A stretch of DNA of 64,000 nt from JACKOB01 sp024234575 (GTDB lineage Bacteria > Pseudomonadota > Gammaproteobacteria > Pseudomonadales > Oleiphilaceae), in assembly GCA_051208035.1 (NCBI GenBank), contig JBPJFZ010000010.1:62001-126000 (forward strand), read 5' to 3'. Below the pieces are notes generated by a model that did not search any database, had not been told where the DNA came from, and saw only the letters and a list, made by a program, of their open reading frames with translations. The translations under genes and the position numbers were made by a program. How positions within the stretch are numbered: the first letter of the stretch is position 1; each line of letters starts with the position of its first letter. Positions 13,579-21,670 of the stretch are shown here, in pieces.

Positions 13579-13598
13579 GAGGGAACCCTGCACGTTTA

Positions 13599-13625
13599 AT
13601 TATGGTCTAATGTTCTTACCTTCAA
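13599..13625 (-). promoter_or_regulatory. Possible promoter of pilMNOPQ
   Basis: On the minus strand, TTGAAG (13625-13620) and CATAAT (13604-13599) are separated by 15 bases, a short spacer. The predicted transcript would begin about 14 bases before the chosen pilM GTG. The -35 box overlaps the edge of the 26-bp palindrome, which could therefore act on this promoter. This is weak evidence. Confidence 0.3.
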
Positions 13626-13649
13626 CTTTTTAACCAAGGTTAAAAAGTT
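13624..13649. promoter_or_regulatory. Perfect 26-bp inverted repeat between pilM and mrcA
   Basis: Two perfect 12-base arms, AACTTTTTAACC and GGTTAAAAAGTT, are separated by AA. It lies in the 174-base divergent region between pilM and mrcA. It is AT-rich with no run of T outside the arms, so it looks like a protein operator or cruciform rather than a terminator. The cognate regulator is unknown. Confidence 0.8.
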
Positions 13650-13661
13650 TGGATAACCGTT

Positions 13662-13690
13662 TAATCGCCAAGGGAAAATCCGTGTATAAT
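13662..13690 (+). promoter_or_regulatory. Possible promoter of mrcA
   Basis: A perfect TATAAT at 13685-13690, preceded by TGTG just upstream (partly like an extended -10), sits 62 bases before the mrcA ATG. The -35 region at about 13662-13667 (TAATCG) is a poor match, so the promoter may rely on the extended -10 or an activator. Confidence 0.4.
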
Positions 13691-13752
13691 GGCGGCTAAT
13701 TAAAGCGATTTCTTAAATAATAGACGTATATTTTTTAGTTGTCAGGAAAAAG

Positions 13753-16254
13753 ATGAGCTATTTTGTGAGCGTTGCACGCTTTTTGTTTTGGTCCCTAATT
13801 CTCGGCATCTCCGCGGGAGGGTTGGTCACTAGCAGCTTTTATTTATATCTGACACCCAATCTGCCTGCTGCCGAGCAACTAAAACAAACTCAGTTACAGG
13901 TACCATTGCGCATCTACACCAACGATGGCCTTCTGGTGGCAGAGTTTGGTGAAAAACGACGCACTCCAATTACTATCGAAGCAGTACCACTGCAACTCAA
14001 GCAAGCATTTATCGCCGCAGAAGATAATCGTTTTTATGCTCACCAGGGAGTCGACCTCAAAGGGTTGCTTCGAGCTTCTATTGAACTAGTCACGACTGGC
14101 CATATTCAATCTGGCGGCAGCACAATCACCATGCAGGTGGCGAAGAACTTTTTCTTCTCACGAGAAAAAACCTTTACGCGAAAGTTCAATGAGATCCTCC
14201 TTGCCCTGCAGATAGAGCAGGAGCTATCAAAGGACGAAATCCTGGAGCTGTACTTCAACAAGATTTATCTGGGTAATCGCGCCTATGGTATCGAGGCCGC
14301 CGCTAAAGTGTATTACGGAGCGTCAACCAAAGACCTGTCTCTCGCACAAATGGCAATGATAGCAGGACTTCCGAAAGCCCCGTCAAAATACAACCCCATC
14401 GCCAACCCCAGCAGAGCACTTATTCGACGCGACTGGATTTTGAAGCGAATGAATGAGCTCGACCTCATTACCGATCTTGAGTATCAACAGGCCGTTGAAC
14501 AACCCATTACGGCCAGCTACCACGGAACCAACCCAGAAGTAGACGCCCCCTACTTAGCGGAAATGACCCGAAAAGCAATGATAAAAGAACACGGCGAAAC
14601 CGCTTACGAAGACGGTTACGAAGTCACCCTGACAATTCACAGCAAGGATCAGATTGCGGCCAACGAAGCACTAAGAAGAGGCCTGGAAGAATACGACCGA
14701 AGACACGGCTATAAGGGCCCATTAGCAAAATTTCCAACCGAACTATTTGAAGATATTCCCACCGTTATTAGCAAACTAAAATCCGCCAACAAAAGCCCAT
14801 CTTTTATCACGGCAGTGGTCACCGCACTGGATGACAACACCAAAAGCGCAACAACCCTCACTGAGGATCAAAGCGTCGCAGTGATCTCTTGGGAAAACAT
14901 GAATTGGGCCCGCAAATTTATTACTACAGATAGCAAAGGCCCCTCACCGAAAACCCCCTCTGACATACTTAGTATCGGCGACGTCGTATACATCCAAAAT
15001 ATTTCCAAAAAAGAGCCTGAATGGATGCTGACACAAGTTCCAGAAGCACAATCCGCACTCATTTCTCTGGCACCAAATAATGGAGCGATAAAAGCGTTAG
15101 TCGGCGGTTACAACTTCTACCAAAGCAAATATAACCGAGTCATACAATCCAAGCGCCAACCGGGCTCAAATTTCAAGCCCTTCATTTATTTAGCTGCCCT
15201 GGAAAATGGCTTTACCGCAGCAAGCCTAATAAATGACGCCCCGATTGTTTTTGACGACAAAAACCTCGAAAGCACATGGCGACCAGAAAACTCTAGCGGC
15301 AGATTCTACGGCCCTACCCGCTTAAGGCAGGCGCTATACAACTCCAGAAACCTCGTCTCGATCAGACTACTTCAGTCAACTGGCATCAATAGAACTCTCG
15401 ATTACGTTGAGAAATTTGGGTTCGACCGTAAAGACCTTCCGCGGGACCTGTCACTAGCACTGGGCAGTGCCGGGGTTTCTCCGTGGGACCTGGCGAGAGG
15501 CTACGCTATACTGGCCAATGGTGGATACAAGATATCGCCTTACTTTATAAGCTCGATTAAGGATGCAAAAGGAAACATTGTTTTTGCAGCTAACCCCGCA
15601 ACAGGCTGTTACAACTGCCCAAAAGAAACTGAAAACGCCGAAGCAACAGTTTATGAAGCCAGCATCAACAATGAAGTCACTGCAACGGAAATCGCCGAAA
15701 CAACTGCCACCCATGAACCCACCCCCACTCAAGCCCAACCCGTTTATGCAGAGAGGGCGATTGATGAGCGTGCCGCCTATATCATGCACTCCATCCTCAA
15801 AGACGTTATCAGAAAAGGCACAGGCCAAAAGGCCAAAGCCCTTAACAGGTCAGATCTGGCCGGAAAAACAGGCACGACAAACGACCAGCGAGATGCCTGG
15901 TTTTCGGGCTTCAACGGCGATATAGCAACCACTGTATGGGTTGGATTCGACCAGCCAGATACCCTTGGCCGCAGAGAATATGGCGCAGCCGCAGCACTAC
16001 CAATCTGGATAGACTACATGGCCATCGCTTTAGCGGGCACTCCAGAAAAGCAAATGCCACAACCAGAAGGAATTGTCACAGTCCGAATCAACCCTGAAAC
16101 AGGGCTACGAGCAGGACCCGACGATAAATCAGCAATATTCGAAATATTCCGGGCAGACAACATTCCTGAAGCATCTGTCAGCACATCAACCAACAACAAG
16201 AATGGGGCTGGTGACATTACCAACACCTCCACTTTACCTGAAGATATTTTCTAA
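13753..16254 (+). CDS. mrcA: Penicillin-binding protein 1A (bifunctional)
   Basis: A class A PBP of 833 residues that polymerises and crosslinks peptidoglycan in the periplasm. It has an N-terminal membrane anchor (about 9-33), a GT51 glycosyltransferase domain with the catalytic glutamate in EDNRFYAHQG (Glu90) and QSGGSTITMQ, an OB-like insert, and a transpeptidase domain with Ser472 and Lys475 in PGSNFKPF, an SRN motif (YNSRNLVS) and KTG at 705-707 (GKTGTTND). Before the KTG box there is an acidic, Thr-rich insertion starting with a CYNC pair (residues about 617-670), a feature I recall from pseudomonad PonA proteins. It is divergent from pilM, the usual location in Pseudomonas relatives. 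Confidence 0.96.
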   Translation: MSYFVSVARFLFWSLILGISAGGLVTSSFYLYLTPNLPAAEQLKQTQLQVPLRIYTNDGLLVAEFGEKRRTPITIEAVPLQLKQAFIAAEDNRFYAHQGVDLKGLLRASIELVTTGHIQSGGSTITMQVAKNFFFSREKTFTRKFNEILLALQIEQELSKDEILELYFNKIYLGNRAYGIEAAAKVYYGASTKDLSLAQMAMIAGLPKAPSKYNPIANPSRALIRRDWILKRMNELDLITDLEYQQAVEQPITASYHGTNPEVDAPYLAEMTRKAMIKEHGETAYEDGYEVTLTIHSKDQIAANEALRRGLEEYDRRHGYKGPLAKFPTELFEDIPTVISKLKSANKSPSFITAVVTALDDNTKSATTLTEDQSVAVISWENMNWARKFITTDSKGPSPKTPSDILSIGDVVYIQNISKKEPEWMLTQVPEAQSALISLAPNNGAIKALVGGYNFYQSKYNRVIQSKRQPGSNFKPFIYLAALENGFTAASLINDAPIVFDDKNLESTWRPENSSGRFYGPTRLRQALYNSRNLVSIRLLQSTGINRTLDYVEKFGFDRKDLPRDLSLALGSAGVSPWDLARGYAILANGGYKISPYFISSIKDAKGNIVFAANPATGCYNCPKETENAEATVYEASINNEVTATEIAETTATHEPTPTQAQPVYAERAIDERAAYIMHSILKDVIRKGTGQKAKALNRSDLAGKTGTTNDQRDAWFSGFNGDIATTVWVGFDQPDTLGRREYGAAAALPIWIDYMAIALAGTPEKQMPQPEGIVTVRINPETGLRAGPDDKSAIFEIFRADNIPEASVSTSTNNKNGAGDITNTSTLPEDIF

Positions 16255-16281
16255 ACAGCCTCAATACAGAAATACAGACAC

Positions 16282-16312
16282 AAAAAAACCTCGCATCGCT
16301 GCGAGGTTTTTT
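16282..16312. terminator. Bidirectional terminator between mrcA and maeB
   Basis: A 7-bp stem CCTCGCA/TGCGAGG with TCGC loop, flanked by seven A on the left and six T on the right, can terminate transcription from both converging genes. It starts 28 bases after the mrcA stop. Confidence 0.93.
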
Positions 16313-16347
16313 ACCACTCACACTTAGTGAGTTGCTATCTTTTTTGT

Positions 16348-17613
16348 TTACTTGATATCGTCAACAGAGTTTAACGGGTAATGCGCTGGATAACCAAAGC
16401 GCGCAGCTCCAGAATCAACCGCCGCTTGCGCTACCGCTGCAGACACCTTAGTTAACAATCTGGAATCTAATGGCTTAGGAATAATGTACTCTTTGCCGTA
16501 GGTAAGCGCTGCGCCGCCGTATGCATCGACAACATCCTGCGGTACTGGCTCTTTTGCCAAATCCTTGATTGCATGCACCGCAGCAACCTTCATCTCTTCA
16601 TTGATGATTTTGGCTCGAACGTCCAACGCACCACGGAAGATAAATGGGAAGCCTAATACGTTATTTACCTGATTAGGGTAGTCAGAGCGACCGGTTGCCA
16701 TAATCAAATCATCACGCGTTGCCAATGCCAACTCTGGCTTTATTTCTGGATCTGGATTCGAACACGCAAAAATCACTGGGTTTGGCGCCATTGATTTCAG
16801 CATATCTGCCGTCATCAGGTCTGGACCAGACAATCCAACAAAAACATCTGCCCCATCACAGGCATCAGCCAAACTGCGCTTGTCAGTGTCGATGGCAAAC
16901 ATCGCCTTGTACTGATTTAAGTCATCACGTCCTGAATGAATAACGCCCTTACGGTCGATCATCATGATATTTTCCTGACGTGCACCACAACTAATCAACA
17001 GTTTCATACAAGCGACTGCTGCAGCGCCAGCACCAAGACATACTACTTTGGCGTCAGCAATTGCTTTACCTTGCATTTCAAGGGCATTCAACATCCCTGC
17101 CGCAGTAACAATGGCAGTACCATGTTGATCATCATGGAAAACCGGAATATCGCACTGTTCGATTAACACACGTTCAATTTCAAAGCATTCTGGCGCTTTG
17201 ATGTCTTCCAGATTGATACCACCAAAGGTATCTGCAATGCGAGTAACGGTATCAATAAAAGCCTGCGGGCTTTCAGATTTCACTTCGATGTCAAACACAT
17301 CAATACCAGCGAAGCGCTTGAACAACACACCCTTACCTTCCATTACCGGCTTACTTGCCAAAGGACCCAGATTACCCAGACCCAAAATCGCAGTACCATC
17401 AGAAATTACTGCAACCAGGTTACCCTTTGCGGTGTATTTGTAAGCATTTTCTGGATCTTTTGCGATTTCTCTAACCGGCTCAGCAACACCAGGACTATAA
17501 GCCAAAGCCAGGTCTCTGGCCGTCTTCGTCGGCTTTGAAATTTCTACGCTGATTTTCCCGGGCTTGGGGTTGGCATGGTAATCGAGAGCCGCTTTTTTCA
17601 AATCATCTGACAT
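16348..17613 (-). CDS. maeB: NAD(P)-dependent malic enzyme, single-domain form
   Basis: Oxidatively decarboxylates malate to pyruvate with reduction of NAD(P). The protein is 421 residues, covering only the malic enzyme core. The C-terminal phosphotransacetylase-like domain of the 760-residue E. coli MaeB is absent, as in Pseudomonas. The N-terminal segment ALAYSPGVAEPVREI, VISDGTAILGLGNLGP, the metal/substrate region HDDQHGTAIV and the nucleotide-binding VVCLGAGAAAVACMKLL are visible. I chose the ATG at 17613 (MSDDLKKAALDYH) because it has a GGA binding site and the family N terminus; the frame stays open 23 codons upstream. Cofactor preference cannot be read from the sequence by eye. Confidence 0.93.
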   Translation of the reverse strand: MSDDLKKAALDYHANPKPGKISVEISKPTKTARDLALAYSPGVAEPVREIAKDPENAYKYTAKGNLVAVISDGTAILGLGNLGPLASKPVMEGKGVLFKRFAGIDVFDIEVKSESPQAFIDTVTRIADTFGGINLEDIKAPECFEIERVLIEQCDIPVFHDDQHGTAIVTAAGMLNALEMQGKAIADAKVVCLGAGAAAVACMKLLISCGARQENIMMIDRKGVIHSGRDDLNQYKAMFAIDTDKRSLADACDGADVFVGLSGPDLMTADMLKSMAPNPVIFACSNPDPEIKPELALATRDDLIMATGRSDYPNQVNNVLGFPFIFRGALDVRAKIINEEMKVAAVHAIKDLAKEPVPQDVVDAYGGAALTYGKEYIIPKPLDSRLLTKVSAAVAQAAVDSGAARFGYPAHYPLNSVDDIK

Positions 17614-17927
17614 TGCATTTTTCCGTATACTGTTTAGTTGACCGGACCCTGAACGAACCAAGTCATTCAGACTCTTCCACATTCACTAACATTATCATCA
17701 GTTAGCACTTGGCATACGCACCAGACACCTGTTTAGACCATAGAGCACTTACATTTTCTGCAAGCTATCCGTCTTAACGGAATACGTCCAAATCAAGTCT
17801 GAAGCTGCCCCGACACTCCGCCAACGAAGGCGGTAGCGAAAAGGAGTGGCATTATCACTCGTTTGGGCATACTTCTCAAGGCTCCGCATAAAAAACCATC
17901 AGCACAGCCAAATTAAAGCCATTGATA
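17614..17927. other. Intergenic region upstream of maeB (314 bases)
   Basis: No gene is seen. It holds the maeB leader and promoter and the 3' end of the nuclease transcript. A GC-rich structure at 17814-17848 can fold as CCGCC/GGCGG (17818-17822 with 17829-17833) or as CACTCC/GGAGTG (17814-17819 with 17843-17848). These pairings share bases, so they are mutually exclusive. No T-run follows either one. Confidence 0.5.
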
Positions 17928-18737
17928 TCAATGTGGCAGCTCTTCAATTGCTAACGGGTGTGAGACCTTCATGTTAAAGCCCTTATAACCTTTTGCCTTC
18001 TGGCCGTCTGTTAAATTTCGCTCAACTACCCACCCGCGAACCCACAACCGTTTTCCCGGCAGATGCTTTACCCACTCTCGATCAAAAAAACGCTGATCTG
18101 ACTTCACCACGTAAAAAGAAAAGTCGCCGGACATATTTACCCACCAACGCTTGCCCTTAAGTGAAACGGAGGACACCTCACCAGATACGATACGAAACCC
18201 CGTAGAGGACCGGTCCAGCAGCTCCGACTTCCTCACCCAATAATCTGACGACCACACCCCAATGGATGCATTATGCGCTATTTTTTCAGCCGCTATAAAG
18301 CAGTTTTGCAACTGGATATTGGGAGATACGACCGCACGCATCGCCAACCCACTCTCCAGCAACTTAGCCTCAACACTCTGCTTCTTACTATCAAACAAGT
18401 GCGCCAGTATGCGCCCATAACGATCGGACCGGTCCTCACCATATATCAGATAAAGCTGTCCTGATGCTTTAAGGGTGTCTTCCAAAAACCCTTGCGCTCG
18501 AATACCTAAAGGGTCGCCAGCCTTACCATTCCTGCCAATTTCGGGAGTATTCACACCAATCAGCCGAACCCGCCGACCATCCTTCAGCAACACTGTATCC
18601 CCATCAACCACTCGGTCCACCTGAACAGGCACAAGATTTCCAAAAGCCTGGCAGGCTTGTGAATCTAAAACACTAACCGCTGCCTGCAATCCTGCAGACA
18701 AAGTCATCGCTATAAAGAATTGAAAAATTTTGATCAT
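17928..18737 (-). CDS. Secreted thermonuclease-like (SNase family) protein
   Basis: A 269-residue protein with an N-terminal signal peptide (MIKIFQFFIAMTLSAGLQA, cleavage near residue 19) and a staphylococcal nuclease-type OB-fold domain. Family motifs include VDRVVDGDTVLLKDGRRVRL, GVNTPEIG and the RSDRYGRILAHLF segment carrying catalytic Asp and Arg positions. About 100 further residues follow the nuclease core (from about residue 170), possibly a second small beta domain (WWVNMSGDFSFYVV). The ATG at 18737 was chosen because it lies downstream of the rpmE terminator and starts the signal peptide; the frame is open further upstream but crosses that terminator. It is probably a periplasmic or secreted Ca-dependent nuclease; the substrate is not known. 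Confidence 0.85.
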   Translation of the reverse strand: MIKIFQFFIAMTLSAGLQAAVSVLDSQACQAFGNLVPVQVDRVVDGDTVLLKDGRRVRLIGVNTPEIGRNGKAGDPLGIRAQGFLEDTLKASGQLYLIYGEDRSDRYGRILAHLFDSKKQSVEAKLLESGLAMRAVVSPNIQLQNCFIAAEKIAHNASIGVWSSDYWVRKSELLDRSSTGFRIVSGEVSSVSLKGKRWWVNMSGDFSFYVVKSDQRFFDREWVKHLPGKRLWVRGWVVERNLTDGQKAKGYKGFNMKVSHPLAIEELPH

Positions 18738-18755
18738 GATGACAGTCTCGCCCAT

Positions 18756-18786
18756 AAAAAAAGGTGCCTCTATAAAGCACCTTTTT
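18756..18786 (-). terminator. Intrinsic terminator after rpmE
   Basis: On the minus strand AAGGTGC/GCACCTT arms with a 9-base loop are followed by a run of T (A run at 18756-18762 on the plus strand). It lies 36 bases beyond the rpmE stop and before the nuclease start. Confidence 0.88.
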
Positions 18787-18822
18787 AGTCGCTGCAGATA
18801 ATGCATCTTACGATGCGATCTC

Positions 18823-19038
18823 TCAACTTTTCTTGATTCTGCTACCGAAACGCTTCTGGAACTTATCGATACGACCACCTGCATCCAAAACTTTCTGCTT
18901 ACCAGTATAGAATGGGTGGCAAGTAGAGCACACGTCCAGGTGCAAATCTTTGCACACAGTTGAGCGGGTCTTGATTACATTACCACAACTGCAAGTTGCG
19001 GTGATTTCTTCATACTTTGGGTGAATACCTTCTTTCAT
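18823..19038 (-). CDS. rpmE: Ribosomal protein bL31, zinc-binding form
   Basis: The 71-residue large-subunit ribosomal protein L31. It is the cysteine-containing (C+) type: CSCGN near residue 16 and VCSTCHPFYTGKQK near residue 37 supply zinc ligands. The C+ form also acts as a zinc reserve in bacteria that have a zinc-free paralogue; no paralogue is in this window. The start MKEGIHPKYEEI is canonical. It is divergent from priA, an arrangement common in gammaproteobacteria, and ends in its own terminator. Confidence 0.97.
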   Translation of the reverse strand: MKEGIHPKYEEITATCSCGNVIKTRSTVCKDLHLDVCSTCHPFYTGKQKVLDAGGRIDKFQKRFGSRIKKS

Positions 19039-19231
19039 TGCTGAACCTCTCTATACTATGCCGCTACCCAACACTATTGCCGGGCACCGCATCGTGATGC
19101 AATATGTCAATCGGATGATGTAAGCTGCAAGCAGAACCCTGGAAACAGTTACAAAAATTTGGACGCGGGATGATACCACAACCTATTTTAATCGCAAGCA
19201 CCATAAGCTGGTAGATGAGAATGAACAACGC

Positions 19232-21463
19232 ATGACGCAAGCCACCCCACCCCCTCTTACGGCTACCATCACACACAAAGCACTTCGCCTTGCCTTGCCA
19301 GTACCTATTCATGGCTACTTCGACTATTTGTACCCAGAGAACACAGCCATTACCCCGAAAGCTGGACAACGAGCAGAGGTTCCTTTTGGGCACCGCAAGT
19401 TGATTGGGATAATTATTGATATTGATATAGACAGTGAACTTTGCACTAGCAAACTAAAACCCGTATTGAAAATTTTGGATGATACCCCAGCCATCCCCGG
19501 CAATGTCATCGACATGGTAACATGGGCCAGCCGTTACTATGGGTATCCGATAGGCGAGTGCGTGGTTAACTGCCTGCCTCCACCGTTACGCAAGGGCAAA
19601 ACCACAGCGGACATTCACATCCGACAGTGGCACATTAGCGCACAAGACAAAGACATCAAGCCAAGAGGCCGCAAACAACAAGCCCTGCTTTCTCTACTCA
19701 AAGAAAGCCCCAAAGGCCAGAATGAGCCATTCCTCAAGTCACTTGGCTACACGCAGAAACAATTATCAGCACTGGAATCATCCGCACTGATTCAGTGCCT
19801 TCAAATACCATTGAACCAATGTGTTAAAAATGCATCCCGAGGCTATTCAGCAAAACCAAATCTAACGCCAGAGCAATCACGAGCAGCAAAAAGGATAAAA
19901 TCGTCGCTTGGAAAATTCGATGCCTACTTGCTCGAAGGAATCACCGGCAGTGGCAAGACTGAAATTTATCTGCAAGTAATAGAAGAAGCGATCCAGCAGC
20001 AAAAACAAGCACTGGTGCTGATTCCTGAAATAAACCTGTCCCCACAAACGCTCAAACGATTTCAGGCCCGTTTTCCCTCCGAGCTGATTATGTGCCACCA
20101 CTCAGCCCTGAACGATAGCGAAAAATTAACTGCCTGGGAGACGATCAAATCGGGGCAAGCCAGCATATTGATAGGAACCAGATCAGCCATTTTCTATCCT
20201 TTTGCCGAACTTGCCTGCATTATTGTGGATGAAGAACATGACGCTTCATTCAAACAGCAAGAGGGGTTCCGGTATTCAGCCAGGGATCTGGCCGTGTATC
20301 GCGCACACGCAGAAAACTGCCCGATTATTTTGGGCTCTGCCACACCATCGCTTGAATCCCTGCACAACGCCGAGGTGGGCAAATACCACAAGCTCGAACT
20401 CAAAGCGCGACCAGGGGATGCCGTATTACCTACAATAGAGTACGTGGACATCAAATCACGCCCCTTGAAAGGCGGCTTATCCCAGCCAGTACTGGACAAA
20501 GTAGCCACACACTTGAGCAGTGGTCAGCAAGTCATGATATTTTTAAACCGAAGGGGCTTCTCCCCCTCTTACGGCTGCCACAGCTGTGGCTGGCATGCGA
20601 CCTGTCCGCATTGCGACATACGCCTGACCTACCATAAGAAGGCCTGGGCACTAAAGTGTCACCACTGCGACTTCAAACAACACCTACCCAAACAATGCCC
20701 AGACTGCCATTGCAGCGAACTATTCCCCTACGGTGTTGGCACTGAACGAACAGAGGAATTCCTCACCGAGCACTTTAAAGGCACCAACATCATTCGTATT
20801 GACCGGGACACAACAACACGCAAAAACTCAATGGACAGAATTTATCAGAGTATACAGTCCGGTGAGCCCTGTATTATTGTCGGTACACAAATGCTGGCCA
20901 AAGGACATCACTTCCCCAACATTACCCTTGTCGTCGTAGTTTCTGCAGATGACGGACTGTTTATCGCGGACTTTCGAGCGGAAGAGACCTTTGCCCAACT
21001 GCTGATTCAGGTGGCCGGGCGTGCCGGCCGTGCACAAAAAAAAGGAGAGGTGCTGATTCAAACCCGGCAGGCCGAACACCCACTCTTCGCTTTTATTAAA
21101 AAACTTGATTACTCCCGACTGGCCGAGAGCTTACTGGATGAACGCAGGCAACTGAACCTGCCACCCTATTCACACTTCGCCCTTCTTCGAGCGGATGCAG
21201 ATAGCGAGCAAGATGCCATGGATGTACTTTTGCAGTTGAAAACCTCACTAAAATCCAACAACACGACCACATCAATTTCTGGCCCTTACGCAAGTTTTCT
21301 GCCACGCAAGGCAAACCGCTACCGATTCCAGCTTCTTATTCATAGCGAGCAACGAAACGAGCGACAAAAGATGGTCACAGAAACCTTGCATCTAATACAA
21401 AGAATGCGCAAGAAAGCATCTGTCAAATTGCAGCTGGATGTTGACCCCATCGAAATAGGCTAA
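19232..21463 (+). CDS. priA: Primosomal replication helicase PriA
   Basis: A 743-residue superfamily 2 helicase that reloads the replisome at stalled forks. The N-terminal 3'-DNA-binding domain (residues about 15-115) is followed by a helicase core with Walker A GITGSGKTE, DEEHD (Walker B) and SATPSLES. A zinc-binding insertion with paired cysteines follows (CHSCGWHATCPHCD and CHHCDFKQHLPKQCPDC), then the helicase C lobe with QVAGRAGRAQKKGEV. The length is normal (E. coli 732). The ATG at 19232 is the first in frame that gives the canonical N terminus; its ribosome binding site is weak. It is divergent from rpmE. Confidence 0.97.
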   Translation: MTQATPPPLTATITHKALRLALPVPIHGYFDYLYPENTAITPKAGQRAEVPFGHRKLIGIIIDIDIDSELCTSKLKPVLKILDDTPAIPGNVIDMVTWASRYYGYPIGECVVNCLPPPLRKGKTTADIHIRQWHISAQDKDIKPRGRKQQALLSLLKESPKGQNEPFLKSLGYTQKQLSALESSALIQCLQIPLNQCVKNASRGYSAKPNLTPEQSRAAKRIKSSLGKFDAYLLEGITGSGKTEIYLQVIEEAIQQQKQALVLIPEINLSPQTLKRFQARFPSELIMCHHSALNDSEKLTAWETIKSGQASILIGTRSAIFYPFAELACIIVDEEHDASFKQQEGFRYSARDLAVYRAHAENCPIILGSATPSLESLHNAEVGKYHKLELKARPGDAVLPTIEYVDIKSRPLKGGLSQPVLDKVATHLSSGQQVMIFLNRRGFSPSYGCHSCGWHATCPHCDIRLTYHKKAWALKCHHCDFKQHLPKQCPDCHCSELFPYGVGTERTEEFLTEHFKGTNIIRIDRDTTTRKNSMDRIYQSIQSGEPCIIVGTQMLAKGHHFPNITLVVVVSADDGLFIADFRAEETFAQLLIQVAGRAGRAQKKGEVLIQTRQAEHPLFAFIKKLDYSRLAESLLDERRQLNLPPYSHFALLRADADSEQDAMDVLLQLKTSLKSNNTTTSISGPYASFLPRKANRYRFQLLIHSEQRNERQKMVTETLHLIQRMRKKASVKLQLDVDPIEIG

Positions 21464-21670
21464 ACAGCTCTCAAAATTCACAAAAAACCTATAGCCGGCA
21501 TTGTGCCAACTTTAAAACCTTGTGCTATGGTTAAAGCAATATATGTAAAGTCGCAGAAACTGCACGCAATCCCCTGAATTTTAAAGAGGCATGGACGTAA
21601 TAATATCGTCCCGCACACCCTACGGTAAGGGCGAGCGTTGTAAATGCCGCCGCAATTGGAGATCAAGTTA

